A stretch of DNA of 64,000 nt from Ruminococcus sp. (GTDB taxonomy: Bacteria; Bacillota_A; Clostridia; Oscillospirales; Ruminococcaceae), in NCBI RefSeq assembly GCF_016283395.1, contig NZ_JAEEMU010000040.1, positions 62,001 through 126,000 of the forward strand, given 5' to 3'. The notes beneath the pieces are model-generated. The model had not been told where the DNA came from, searched no databases, and saw only the letters and a program-made list of their open reading frames with translations. Position 1 is the first letter of the stretch, and every line of letters begins with the position of its first letter. Below are positions 33,363 to 42,021 of the stretch, one piece after another. Made by a program: the position numbers and the translations under genes.

Positions 33363-33929
33363 TTACTTTGTGATACCGACTTCGGCAAGCTTGACGCGAA
33401 GCTTTTCCATTGCTCTCGTACATCGCGAGCGGACGGACGATGCCGTCATTGATACTGTTTTTGCTATCTCCGATGATTTGCGGTTATAGTAGAATTTCTG
33501 TATCAGTATAGTGGTGTCAGGTTCGCCGAGTTCCTTTATCTTCTGAAGAAGGATCCTGCGGAGTTCCGAACTGTCAACGCGCTCGTCAACGCTGAAATCA
33601 GAAACAAGCTCTGCCATATCCTCTTCATCTGTATATACTTTATGGCTGTTTGCAGCGGAAAGTCTTCTGAAACGGTCTATGGCGTTGTGTTTAGCCACAG
33701 TTCCGATGTATCCCTTGATATCGTTTACGTATTTTTCGTTATACTCGAACTTTATGAATATATCCGTGAACACATCACAGAAGCACTCCTCTATATCTTC
33801 CTTAGTGCCGCAGCTCCTGAGCTTATTGAATACTATGGCATAAACATATCTGCCGTACTCTTTCATCAGCTGTCTGTGACATTCAGCAGGGGAAGTATCG
33901 AGAAGCTCTTTCAGCTCGTTCCCTGTCAT
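33363..33929 (-). CDS. ECF-type RNA polymerase sigma factor
   Basis: Sigma-70 family protein of 188 residues with region 2 (YVYAIVFNKL, CFCDVFTDIFIKFE, YIGTVAKHNAIDRFRRLSA) and region 4 (ILIQKFYYNRKSSEIAKTVS followed by MTASSVRSRCTRAMEKL). ATG 33929 lies 7 bases after AAGGAGGG; ATG 33935 touches it. It is encoded with a membrane anti-sigma factor and a candidate self-recognised promoter. Targets probably include the lipoprotein at 16682-17689, which has a like promoter. Confidence 0.93.
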   Translation of the reverse strand: MTGNELKELLDTSPAECHRQLMKEYGRYVYAIVFNKLRSCGTKEDIEECFCDVFTDIFIKFEYNEKYVNDIKGYIGTVAKHNAIDRFRRLSAANSHKVYTDEEDMAELVSDFSVDERVDSSELRRILLQKIKELGEPDTTILIQKFYYNRKSSEIAKTVSMTASSVRSRCTRAMEKLRVKLAEVGITK

Positions 33930-33964
33930 GTTCATCCCTCCTTAACTATATATTAAAGATCGAC

Positions 33965-34006
33965 CTTTCATAAACAACATTCGCAGTGAAAAATGAAAAT
34001 GCTGCA
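33965..34006 (-). promoter_or_regulatory. Candidate ECF promoter of the sigma/anti-sigma operon
   Basis: Minus-strand TGCAGC (34001-34006), 17 bases, CGA (33981-33983). It aligns without gaps with 17754-17795; common positions include TTTC-TTTT in the spacer and GTT with ATGAAAG downstream. Suggests autoregulation; to be tested. Confidence 0.45.
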
Positions 34007-34062
34007 AAATCTCAAAAAATTTTCTTCTTTTATATTACCATACTTTTTACAATGCCGCAACG

Positions 34063-34090
34063 AAAAAATCCCCCGACTTAAAGTCGGGGG
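34063..34090 (-). terminator. Terminator of the fatty-acid operon
   Basis: CCCCCGACTT/AAGTCGGGGG stem, T6 on the minus strand, 13 bases after the acpP stop. Confidence 0.9.
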
Positions 34091-34102
34091 AATATACGCT
34101 TA

Positions 34103-34339
34103 TTACTCAGCGTCTGTATTCTTTTCAATGTAGTTTACGATGTCTCCTACAGTCTTGATCTCTTCTACAGCCTCATCAGGGATAGAGATGTCAAATTCGT
34201 CCTCGATAGTTGTGATAAGATCAACAACGTCGAGTGAATCTGCGCCGAGATCGTCCTGGATATTTGAATCAAGGCTAACCTCATCTGCCTCTACGCTGAG
34301 CTGTTCTGCAATAATATCTTTGAGTTTTTCAAAAATCAT
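34103..34339 (-). CDS. acpP: Acyl carrier protein
   Basis: Small acidic protein of 78 residues that carries growing acyl chains on phosphopantetheine attached to the serine in [11 protein letters not shown] (about residue 38). ATG 34339 follows TGGAGGA; the frame up to 34444 overlaps accA and is a shadow. It is the last gene of the fatty-acid operon, directly before the terminator. Confidence 0.96.
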   Translation of the reverse strand: MIFEKLKDIIAEQLSVEADEVSLDSNIQDDLGADSLDVVDLITTIEDEFDISIPDEAVEEIKTVGDIVNYIEKNTDAE

Positions 34340-34382
34340 TACAAGGTCCTCCATTTTTTCTTTATTTTTCATCAAAATCGGT

Positions 34383-35189
34383 TCATTCAATGAACGCTCC
34401 GATTTTTCTAAATTTAGTATAGCGTTCTTTAAGCAAAACGTCAATATCTTTTTTACATTTTTCAGGGATTTTCTGTGACAAATATTCGTGTATATTTTCT
34501 GAAATTTTGTCTAAATCGTTATGTGCGCCTCCGAGAGGCTCTTCGATTATGGCTTCGGCAACCCCTAAACGCACCATATCCTCTGCGGTTATCTTCATTA
34601 TCTCGCTTGCTTCCTGCTCGCGTGAAGCGTCCTTCCAGAGTATACTTGCAAAGCCGCGGGGCGATAATACGGAGTATTCTGCGTTCTCGAGCATTGCAAG
34701 CTCATCGCATACGCCGAGAGCAAGTGCGCCGCCGCTTCCGCCTTCGCCGAGTACTATTGATATTATAGGTGTGCGGAGAGTCATAAACTCTGCGATATTC
34801 TTTGCGATAGCTTCACCCTGTCCGCGCTCCTCGGCTGCAACTCCGCAGAATGCACCAGGAGTATCTATGAAGCATATAACAGGTCTGTGGAATTTTTCTG
34901 CCTGACGAGCTATCCTGAGTGCCTTTCTGTAGCCCTCGGGGTGCGGCATTGCAAAGTTGCAGGCTTTATTCTCGTTGATATCCCTGCCCTTTACCTCTGC
35001 GATTATGGTAACAGGCTCACCGTCAAGTCTTGCAAGTCCGCCGATGATAGCTCTGTCATCGCCGAAAAGACGGTCGCCGTGCATTTCGTACCAGTCTGTG
35101 AATACCTGTGGTATATAGTCCTTTATCGTAGGTCTGCCCTTGGTATGAATGAGCTGAAGGCGTTCCCACGCTGTTCTCTTTTCTTCCAT
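34383..35189 (-). CDS. accA: Acetyl-CoA carboxylase carboxyltransferase, alpha subunit
   Basis: Transfers the carboxyl group from biotin to acetyl-CoA, giving malonyl-CoA; 268 residues. Signature segments are [59 protein letters not shown] and [16 protein letters not shown] (oxyanion site). ATG 35189 is spaced 7 bases from GGAGG, better than GTG 35195 which is one base away. It lacks the long N-terminal helix of E. coli AccA, as in other Firmicutes. Confidence 0.95.
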   Translation of the reverse strand: MEEKRTAWERLQLIHTKGRPTIKDYIPQVFTDWYEMHGDRLFGDDRAIIGGLARLDGEPVTIIAEVKGRDINENKACNFAMPHPEGYRKALRIARQAEKFHRPVICFIDTPGAFCGVAAEERGQGEAIAKNIAEFMTLRTPIISIVLGEGGSGGALALGVCDELAMLENAEYSVLSPRGFASILWKDASREQEASEIMKITAEDMVRLGVAEAIIEEPLGGAHNDLDKISENIHEYLSQKIPEKCKKDIDVLLKERYTKFRKIGAFIE

Positions 35190-35191
35190 GC

Positions 35192-36037
35192 TCACGCCTC
35201 CTTAGGGTAAAATCCGTGGAGCTTCAGAAGATGTGAGAGTACGCTCCTCATCTTTCTGCGCTCAACTATCATATCCACAAAGCCCTTGTCGAACATGAAT
35301 TCGGCAAGCTGGAAGTCCTCGGGAAGTCTCTGCTTGATAGTTCCCTCGATAACTCTTCTGCCTGCAAATCCGATAAGTACCTTCGGCTCTGCGATGATTA
35401 TATCGCCAAGTGACGCAAAGCTGGCTGTAACGCCGCCTGTTGTAGGGTCTGTCATTACGGATATATAAAGTCCGCCTGCCTCGCTGTGGAGCTTTACAGC
35501 TCCTGATGTCTTAGCCATCTGCATGAGAGATACGATACCCTCCTGCATACGTGCTCCGCCCGAAGCCGTGAACATTACAACAGGGAGCTTATTCTCTGTT
35601 GCATACTCAAAGGCGCGTGTTATCTTTTCGCCTACGACGCTTCCCATAGAACCCATCATAAAGCGTGAGTCCATTACGCCGATAACTACAGGTGAGCCCT
35701 TGATAGTTGCCGTACCTGTAATAACTGCCTCGCTGAGGCCTGTAGTCGAACGAAGCTCTGCCTGCTTTTCGGAATAATCAGGGAAATCCAGCGGATTTGC
35801 GCTTTTCATGCCGCCGTTGAGCTCCTTGAAGCTGCCCTTGTCGACTGTTATGGCGATACGCTCGGTAGATGACAGCCTTCCGTGATAATTACACTTAGGG
35901 CATACTCTGTGAAGCTCCTCGTACTTCGACAGAGGACTCGTATCCTGACAGCGCGGGCATTTGAACATAGGCGGTTTGTATTCTTCCTCACCGTCATTGA
36001 AGCGTTTCTTTACAACATTAAAAAAATCTTCAAACAA
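35192..36037 (-). CDS. accD: Acetyl-CoA carboxylase carboxyltransferase, beta subunit
   Basis: Partner of AccA, 281 residues. The N-terminal four-cysteine zinc finger (FKCPRCQ and RVCPKCNYH, residues 24-47) is intact, followed by the crotonase-fold core with [20 protein letters not shown] and [19 protein letters not shown]. Its stop lies immediately before the accA start. Confidence 0.95.
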   Translation of the reverse strand: MFEDFFNVVKKRFNDGEEEYKPPMFKCPRCQDTSPLSKYEELHRVCPKCNYHGRLSSTERIAITVDKGSFKELNGGMKSANPLDFPDYSEKQAELRSTTGLSEAVITGTATIKGSPVVIGVMDSRFMMGSMGSVVGEKITRAFEYATENKLPVVMFTASGGARMQEGIVSLMQMAKTSGAVKLHSEAGGLYISVMTDPTTGGVTASFASLGDIIIAEPKVLIGFAGRRVIEGTIKQRLPEDFQLAEFMFDKGFVDMIVERRKMRSVLSHLLKLHGFYPKEA

Positions 36038-36058
36038 TTATTTTCTCCCCATTCACTT

Positions 36059-37411
36059 TTAGTTCTTCTTTTCGTCCATATACCTTCCAAGGAAGCCGAT
36101 ATCATACTTTCCTGCCTTGAAATCAGCGTTCCTTATCATTTCAAGCTGAAAATCTATATTTGTATCCACGCCCTCCACGATGAACTCTGAAAGTGCCCAC
36201 CTCATCTTGTTGATAGCGTCCTCGCGGTCAGAGCCGTGAGCGATGAGCTTGCTTATCATGGAATCGTAGAAAGGTGTTATGGTATAGCCCTGATATACGG
36301 CTCCGTCTATTCTTATTCCGGGACCGCCGGGCATATAAAGCGCCGTGATAGTTCCCGGTGACGGTCTGAAGCCGTGAGAAGGGTCTTCTGCGTTTATTCT
36401 GCACTCGATAGCGTGACCGCGCATCACTATATCCTCCTGCTTTACTTCAAGAGGCTTGCCGTCTGCTATCTCTATCTGTGCCTTTACTATATCAAAGCCT
36501 GTAACTTCCTCTGTTATCGGGTGTTCCACCTGTATACGGGTATTCATCTCCATGAAGTAGAAGTCATGGTTCTCGTCAACGAGAAACTCGATAGTACCTG
36601 CATTGTAGTAGCCGCACTCCTTAGCCGCAGTAACTGCTGCTGCGCCCATTTTTGCACGGAGCTCCGCGTCAACTATAGGGCTGGGGCACTCCTCTATCAT
36701 CTTCTGGTTGCGTCGCTGCATAGAGCAGTCGCGCTCGCAGAGGTGGATATAATTGCCGTGCTTGTCGGCGATTATCTGTATCTCAACGTGATGTGGATTT
36801 ATAAGGAATTTCTCGATATAAACCGCGTCATCACCGAAGAAGTTCTTAGCCTCCTGCTGTGCGGCTGTCATCTGAGCTTCAAGCTCATCTGCGCTGTCAA
36901 CACGGCGTATACCGCGTCCGCCGCCGCCTGCCGAAGCCTTTACAAGTACGGGATAGTCTGCCTTATCGGCTATCTCACGGGCTTCCTCAAGAGACTTTAC
37001 AGCTCCCTTTGAACCGGGGATAACAGGTACACCTGCTGCTGCCATAGTCTCCTTTGCAGCTGCCTTGTCGCCAAGCATTTCTATAGACTTATATGACGGA
37101 CCGATGAAAACTATTCCGTTTGCTTCACAGAGCTTTGCAAACTCTGCATTCTCCGAAAGAAATCCGAAGCCCGGGTGGATAGCATCTGCACCCGTATTCA
37201 ATGCCGCCTGTACGATAGCGTTCATATTAAGGTAGCTGTCCTTTGTTGCGGCAGGTCCTATACATACTGCCTCGTCTGCTATCTGAGCATGGAGAGAATT
37301 GCGGTCAGCAGTGGAATAAACTGCTACACAGCGTATATTAAGCTCTCTGCAGGCTCTTATTATTCGTACAGCTATCTCGCCTCTGTTGGCGATAAGTACT
37401 TTTCTGAACAT
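36059..37411 (-). CDS. accC: Biotin carboxylase subunit of acetyl-CoA carboxylase
   Basis: ATP-dependent biotin carboxylase of 450 residues. N-terminal MFRKVLIANRGEIAVRIIRA, Gly-rich ATP loop KASAGGGGRGIRRV (about 160), the ATP-grasp residues in FYFMEMNTRIQVEHPITEEV and the biotin carboxylase C-terminal domain (HAIECRINAEDPSHGFRPSP). Full length, co-transcribed with accD and fabZ. Confidence 0.97.
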   Translation of the reverse strand: MFRKVLIANRGEIAVRIIRACRELNIRCVAVYSTADRNSLHAQIADEAVCIGPAATKDSYLNMNAIVQAALNTGADAIHPGFGFLSENAEFAKLCEANGIVFIGPSYKSIEMLGDKAAAKETMAAAGVPVIPGSKGAVKSLEEAREIADKADYPVLVKASAGGGGRGIRRVDSADELEAQMTAAQQEAKNFFGDDAVYIEKFLINPHHVEIQIIADKHGNYIHLCERDCSMQRRNQKMIEECPSPIVDAELRAKMGAAAVTAAKECGYYNAGTIEFLVDENHDFYFMEMNTRIQVEHPITEEVTGFDIVKAQIEIADGKPLEVKQEDIVMRGHAIECRINAEDPSHGFRPSPGTITALYMPGGPGIRIDGAVYQGYTITPFYDSMISKLIAHGSDREDAINKMRWALSEFIVEGVDTNIDFQLEMIRNADFKAGKYDIGFLGRYMDEKKN

Positions 37412-37433
37412 TTATCCTTATCTCCTGTGTCAC

Positions 37434-37877
37434 TTATTTATTATCCGCAACAATAAATGTTATCTCGCATGATACAGCCTTTTCGCCGCCTACCGATGCA
37501 AGAGCCTTACCTGTTCCCACAGGTCCGCGCTGGCGTATCATCTCGACCTCAAGGTCAAGTACGTCCCCCGGAACTACCTGTCTGCGGAACTTTGCCTTGT
37601 CGATGCCTCCGAAAAGACCTACCTTGCCCTTGAATTCAGGCTTTGAGAGCATACATACAGCTCCTGCCTGAGCAAGCATCTCTATCATAAGTACGCCAGG
37701 GGTAACAGGATATCCAGGGAAGTGCCCCTTGAACCAGAAATCCTCTTCCTTGATGTACTTTCTTGCGTGTACCTTCACGCCTACTTCCAGTTCAACTATC
37801 TCATCTATGAGAAGGAACGGATCGCGGTGAGGGATTATTTCCATTATCTGTTCTTTATTCATAAGTATATCAGCCAT
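37434..37877 (-). CDS. fabZ: 3-hydroxyacyl-ACP dehydratase FabZ
   Basis: Hot-dog-fold dehydratase of 147 residues. Catalytic histidine in FKGHFPGYPVTPGVLMIE (about residue 54) and glutamate in the same helix; the start IMEIIPHRDPFLLIDEI is typical. Removes water from 3-hydroxyacyl-ACP. Ribosome site AAGGAGT precedes ATG 37877. No FabA/FabM is seen. Confidence 0.96.
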   Translation of the reverse strand: MADILMNKEQIMEIIPHRDPFLLIDEIVELEVGVKVHARKYIKEEDFWFKGHFPGYPVTPGVLMIEMLAQAGAVCMLSKPEFKGKVGLFGGIDKAKFRRQVVPGDVLDLEVEMIRQRGPVGTGKALASVGGEKAVSCEITFIVADNK

Positions 37878-37882
37878 TTTGT

Positions 37883-38539
37883 TTACTCCTTATTTATATC
37901 GTTATCCGCAAGCATCCCCATATCGTCCTCGGGTCTTATCCTGTACTTTGCGAATGGATCTTCAGGGACTTGTTCCGCGCTTTCAGACTGTAGTCCTGCT
38001 CCGTACACAACGCCTTCACCTACTCCGTAGACCTCGCCGTCCTTGACGAAGCTCTTGAACGAGCCTACAAGCTGTGTGAAATGGGGATATCCGATCTCGT
38101 CTCTGATACTGCTGTCTTCCTTCTCCATAAAATAGATAATAACGGCGTTGGCAGCTGCAAGAGCTATAAAAGAAACCGTCACGGGGATAAGTATGCAGCT
38201 TATGGCAAGACCTGCCTTCCAGCTGTACATCTTGCGTATACCTATAAAGTACACCAGCAGGAATATATATATTACAGCAAGCATCACACATGGAAAGAAC
38301 ATTCCGCTCGCCATGTATATCAGCGAGCCCTTCCATGCCGCAGCAGACATCACTCCTATGGGAAGAAGTATGACGTTCATCAGCCACAGCCCCCAGAAAT
38401 CACGCAGAAATCTCCAGCGTTTCTTCTGCATATCCAGCATACGCTGATTGTATTCCTTGAATTCGGTATACATCTCAGCGGAGGTGATGTTGATATGAGA
38501 CTCGTCTATATTGTCCTGTGTTATATATTTCAGTTCCAT
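37883..38539 (-). CDS. Membrane protein of unknown family within the fatty-acid operon, copy B
   Basis: Protein of 218 residues. N-terminal motif MELKYITQDNIDESHINITS with SAEMYTEFKEYN, a basic helix (MQKKRWRFLRDFWG), four hydrophobic segments, and a 70-residue cytoplasmic end that contains VGSFKSFVKDGEVYGVGEG. It shares the N-terminal motif and layout with its upstream neighbour, so the two are paralogs. It lies between accB and fabZ, with 5 bases on either side of its frame. Unknown function; could be a membrane partner of the pathway or a passenger. Confidence 0.7.
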   Translation of the reverse strand: MELKYITQDNIDESHINITSAEMYTEFKEYNQRMLDMQKKRWRFLRDFWGLWLMNVILLPIGVMSAAAWKGSLIYMASGMFFPCVMLAVIYIFLLVYFIGIRKMYSWKAGLAISCILIPVTVSFIALAAANAVIIYFMEKEDSSIRDEIGYPHFTQLVGSFKSFVKDGEVYGVGEGVVYGAGLQSESAEQVPEDPFAKYRIRPEDDMGMLADNDINKE

Positions 38540-38543
38540 AATA

Positions 38544-39119
38544 TCAAAGGAAAGTACCGTCGTGTGGGTGGTCTCTGTTAGCCTTTTCGCGTATGCTGTC
38601 GTAAGTGAGATTGGTTATGCTGTCAGCATCGCTGTTTACAGTAGTAATAAGCAGCCTCGGGAACGAGGGATAGCCAAGCTCCTTTGAAAGCTTGTTCTCA
38701 TTGTTGTTATAGTACCATGCCATTCCGAAATTCGCCACGGGGAATATCAGGAACACAAACGATACCAAAGATGCAGGAAGTGACACAAGACACAAGACAT
38801 ACCGTTCACGACAGTTCTGTATAAATACAAAATACGTAACAAGTATCACATATCCTAAAAATCCCAGTGCAGCCAAAGCTATGCGCCAGCCCGGAACAAC
38901 ATCATTTCCAAACATCGTAATGAGCCCGAACATCATGTGGATAAGCAGTACATACTGGACAATTATCCATGTATTGAATAATGCATGGACACGCCGGCGC
39001 CTGACGTTGTTTTTCATCGCTTCGATATTATAAAGACGCGCTTCGGCGAACATTTCGGGTGAAGTTATATTTCTTCCGCCCGAATCTATTACTTCCTGAG
39101 TGATGTACTTGTATTCCAT
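38544..39119 (-). CDS. Membrane protein of unknown family within the fatty-acid operon, copy A
   Basis: Protein of 191 residues that begins MEYKYITQEVIDSGGRNITS, followed by PEMFAEARLYNIEAM, a basic stretch and four hydrophobic segments. Overlaps accB by one base, so it is translated within the operon. Paralog of the gene at 37883-38539 by N-terminal motif, topology and the shared YPxFxxL segment (ELGYPSFPRLLITT here, EIGYPHFTQLVGSF there). Confidence 0.7.
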   Translation of the reverse strand: MEYKYITQEVIDSGGRNITSPEMFAEARLYNIEAMKNNVRRRRVHALFNTWIIVQYVLLIHMMFGLITMFGNDVVPGWRIALAALGFLGYVILVTYFVFIQNCRERYVLCLVSLPASLVSFVFLIFPVANFGMAWYYNNNENKLSKELGYPSFPRLLITTVNSDADSITNLTYDSIREKANRDHPHDGTFL

Positions 39120-39592
39120 TACTTTATGACCATTATAGGCTGGTCGAATTCTACTGCCTGACCGTCTGATACGAGTATCTGCTCTACAACGCCGTCATAC
39201 TCCGACTGTATCTCGTTCATGAGCTTCATTGACTCGATTATCATGATAACGTCGCCCTTCTTTACCTCGTCGCCTGTTTTTACAAAAGGCGGCTTGTCAG
39301 GTGAAGGTGATGAGTAGAATGTTCCAACGATAGGCGATTTAACTATCTTTCCGCTTACCTCCTCAGCCATTGAAGCCTCGCTTGCAGCAAGTGTGCTGTC
39401 AACGGACGGTGCTGACTGTGCAGGTGCAGATGCTATCATAGGCACAGGCATTGCGGGAACGCTCTTCTTGCCCTTGATAGTGATAGTGTTCTCACCGCTT
39501 GATATAGTAAGCTCCGAGAGCTCTTTCTTATTGATTATGTCTGCCAGTTTTTCTATTGTTTCAAGGTCAAACTGACCGTAAATTTTCTCCAT
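39119..39592 (-). CDS. accB: Biotin carboxyl carrier protein of acetyl-CoA carboxylase
   Basis: Carrier of 157 residues. The C-terminal biotinyl domain carries the lysine in IIESMKLMNEIQSEYDG (about residue 122); the N-terminal part (YGQFDLETIEKLADIINKKE) is the usual docking helix, joined by an Ala/Pro-rich linker. It sits between fabF and the two membrane protein genes. Confidence 0.95.
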   Translation of the reverse strand: MEKIYGQFDLETIEKLADIINKKELSELTISSGENTITIKGKKSVPAMPVPMIASAPAQSAPSVDSTLAASEASMAEEVSGKIVKSPIVGTFYSSPSPDKPPFVKTGDEVKKGDVIMIIESMKLMNEIQSEYDGVVEQILVSDGQAVEFDQPIMVIK

Positions 39593-39604
39593 TTAATGTC
39601 CTCC

Positions 39605-40861
39605 TCAATCTTTTACCTTCTTGAAGCAGAGGGTAGCATTGTGTCCGCCAAATCCAAGTGAATTTGAAAGTACGGCATTTACCTCCTGCTTGATATTACC
39701 GTTTCCGCAGTAATCAAGGTCGCATTCCTCGTCAGGCACCTTATAGCCGACTGTTGCGTGGATAAAGCCTTCCTCGATGCTCTTTGCGCAGACTACAGCC
39801 TCAACCGCACCTGCTGCTCCGAGAAGATGTCCTATCATTGACTTTGTGGAGCTTATCTTCACGTTCTTTGCCTCGTCGCCGAAAGCAAGCTTTATAGCGG
39901 CTGTCTCATACTTGTCGTTAAGACCTGTTGATGTGCCGTGTGCGTTTATGTAATCTATATCAGCAGGAGTAAGTCCTGCTTCCTCCATTGCAAGGCTCAT
40001 GCCCTTGCCTGCGGCTTCACCGCTGGGCATAGGTGATGTCATGTGGTAGCCGTCGCAGGTAGCTCCGTAGCCTGCCACCTCTGCGTATATCTTAGCTCCT
40101 CTTGCCTTTGCGTGTTCGTATTCTTCAAGCACCAGTACTGCGCTTCCCTCGCCGAGAACGAAGCCGCTGCGCTCCTTGTCGAAAGGTATGGAAGCTCTTG
40201 TGAGGTCCTCACTCTTTGTGAGAGCCTTCATATTGGCAAAGCCGCCGAATGTGAACTCTACTCTTGTGGACTCTGTACCGCCTGCAAGACAAGCGTCAAG
40301 GTAGCCGTCCTTTATCTTTCTGAATGCTTCACCGATAGAATGTGTACCTGATGCGCAGGCTGTAGTTACATCGAAATTAGCTCCTCTGAAGCCTGTTTTC
40401 ATTGAGATAGTGCCTGCTGCCATATTGCTTATCATCATCGGGATATAGAATGCTGACATTCTTCCCGGACCTTTTTCGAGATACTTGTTATGCTCTGTAA
40501 GTGTAAGGTCTACACCGCCGATGCCAGAACCAACAAGTACGCCCACTCTGTAGGGGTCCATGTCCTTGAAGTCTGTTCCTGCATCTGTAAGAGCCTCGTG
40601 TGCAGCAACTACTGCATACTTTGTAAAGAGGTCCATACGCTTTGCTTCTTTCTTGTCGAAGCAGCCTGCCACATCGTAGTACTGCTCTTCATCGAAATCG
40701 CGTACCATACCTGCTATCTTAACGCCTATGCGCTCTGTTTCAAACATATCTATAAAGGAGATGCCAAGCTTGTTTGCCTTTATGCCCTCCCAGAATTTAT
40801 TAACTCCTGTTCCAAGTGGAGTAACTGCTCCCATTCCTGTGATAACTACTCTTCTGCTCAT
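39605..40861 (-). CDS. fabF: 3-oxoacyl-ACP synthase II
   Basis: Condensing enzyme of 418 residues. The Cys-His-His set is visible in VTTACASGTHSIGEA (Cys about 168), NAHGTSTGLND (His about 308) and MIGHLLGAAGAVEA (His about 345). Elongates acyl-ACP with malonyl-ACP. Located 12 bases upstream of accB. Confidence 0.97.
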   Translation of the reverse strand: MSRRVVITGMGAVTPLGTGVNKFWEGIKANKLGISFIDMFETERIGVKIAGMVRDFDEEQYYDVAGCFDKKEAKRMDLFTKYAVVAAHEALTDAGTDFKDMDPYRVGVLVGSGIGGVDLTLTEHNKYLEKGPGRMSAFYIPMMISNMAAGTISMKTGFRGANFDVTTACASGTHSIGEAFRKIKDGYLDACLAGGTESTRVEFTFGGFANMKALTKSEDLTRASIPFDKERSGFVLGEGSAVLVLEEYEHAKARGAKIYAEVAGYGATCDGYHMTSPMPSGEAAGKGMSLAMEEAGLTPADIDYINAHGTSTGLNDKYETAAIKLAFGDEAKNVKISSTKSMIGHLLGAAGAVEAVVCAKSIEEGFIHATVGYKVPDEECDLDYCGNGNIKQEVNAVLSNSLGFGGHNATLCFKKVKD

Positions 40862-40937
40862 ACTTATTCCTTTCTTAAACCTCTGTATAACTTAGTGTGA
40901 TCAGAGCCTGCGCTCCATACTGCGAATATTATAGGTC

Positions 40938-41678
40938 TTACATAGCAAGTCCGCCAGATATCTCTATGACCTGACCTGTAACGTAAGAAGCGTTTTCAGA
41001 TACAAGGAAGGATACAACGGAAGCTATCTCCTCGGGCTCGCCGTAACGTCTGAGAGCAATGGCTTCGATCATCTTAGCCTTTAACTCCTCGGAAAGCACA
41101 TCTGTCATAGGAGTATGTATAAATCCAGGAGCTACTGCGTTACAGGTGATATTGCGCGAACCGAACTCCTTGGCTGTTGTCTTTGTCATACCTATGATAG
41201 CTGCCTTTGATGCAGAGTAATTCATCTGTCCCGGATTTCCGTAGAGTCCTGCAACAGAAGCCACATTTACTATCTTTCCGTGTCTCTGCTTCATCATAAC
41301 TGCTGTTACGTTCTTTGTCATATTGAAAACGCTCTTCTGGTTTACTGCGATGACTGCATCGTATTCGTCCTCGCTCATTCTTGCAAGGAGCTTATCCTTT
41401 GTTATGCCTGCGTTATTTACAAGTGCGTCTATAGTGCCGAAATCAGCCTTTATCTGCTTTACCATAGCCTCGCACTGGTCGAACTTTGATACGTCAGCCG
41501 CATAGCACTCAGCCTTTACGCCGAATGAACGGCACTCCTCAGCAACTGCAAGTGCCTTTTCCTTGTCACTGTCGCTTGGATAATGATTTATAACTACATC
41601 AAAGCCATCCTTTGCAAGTCTTTTTGCGATACAGGCACCTATGCCCTGTGATGCGCCTGTGATTACTGCTGTTGCCAT
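40938..41678 (-). CDS. fabG: 3-oxoacyl-ACP reductase
   Basis: NADPH-dependent short-chain reductase of 246 residues. Cofactor loop TGASQGIGACIAKRLAKDG, catalytic Ser-Tyr-Lys in VASVAGLYGNPGQMNYSASK with Asn in NNAG, and the end NASYVTGQVIEISGGLAM. Preceded by an internal promoter, and by a 110-base spacer separating it from the DUF4177 gene. Confidence 0.96.
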   Translation of the reverse strand: MATAVITGASQGIGACIAKRLAKDGFDVVINHYPSDSDKEKALAVAEECRSFGVKAECYAADVSKFDQCEAMVKQIKADFGTIDALVNNAGITKDKLLARMSEDEYDAVIAVNQKSVFNMTKNVTAVMMKQRHGKIVNVASVAGLYGNPGQMNYSASKAAIIGMTKTTAKEFGSRNITCNAVAPGFIHTPMTDVLSEELKAKMIEAIALRRYGEPEEIASVVSFLVSENASYVTGQVIEISGGLAM

Positions 41679-41720
41679 TATTGTATACCTCCGTTTATGG
41701 TGTTTATTTAAGATAACTGT

Positions 41721-41749
41721 ATTTTATCACTTTTTCCGTGGTTTGTTAA
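41721..41749 (-). promoter_or_regulatory. Internal promoter in front of fabG
   Basis: Minus-strand TTAACA and TAAAAT with 17 bases between, about 43 bases before ATG 41678. It would allow fabG to acpP to be expressed apart from fabH-fabK. Confidence 0.55.
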
Positions 41750-41789
41750 CGGGAAAAATGTCACTTTTTATAGTTACAAATGTAATTAT

Positions 41790-41999
41790 TTATGCCTGAG
41801 CATCTTTTTCAAATACGAGATCATAGTGTTTCAGTTTGCCGTAACCGTCCATTTCAACAGGGATATTATCAACATATTTCCATCCGTCTGCTGCCATTTC
41901 ATTTATTACATCACGATGGGAACGTTCGCCTTTTCCGTCATCAGCAACATAACTTCCAAAGGCTTTCTTACGCATACTTACAAAGACATATTTTTTCAT
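41790..41999 (-). CDS. DUF4177-like small protein
   Basis: Protein of 69 residues starting MKKYVFVSMRKKAFGSYVAD at ATG 41999 behind AGAGGT. The pattern HRDVINEMAADGWKYVDNIP and the end LKHYDLVFEKD are typical of DUF4177 proteins, small alpha/beta proteins without known function. It follows fabK by 22 bases. A longer frame to 42053 overlaps fabK. Confidence 0.75.
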   Translation of the reverse strand: MKKYVFVSMRKKAFGSYVADDGKGERSHRDVINEMAADGWKYVDNIPVEMDGYGKLKHYDLVFEKDAQA

Positions 42000-42021
42000 T
42001 ATGAGACCTCTGTATTTGTTT

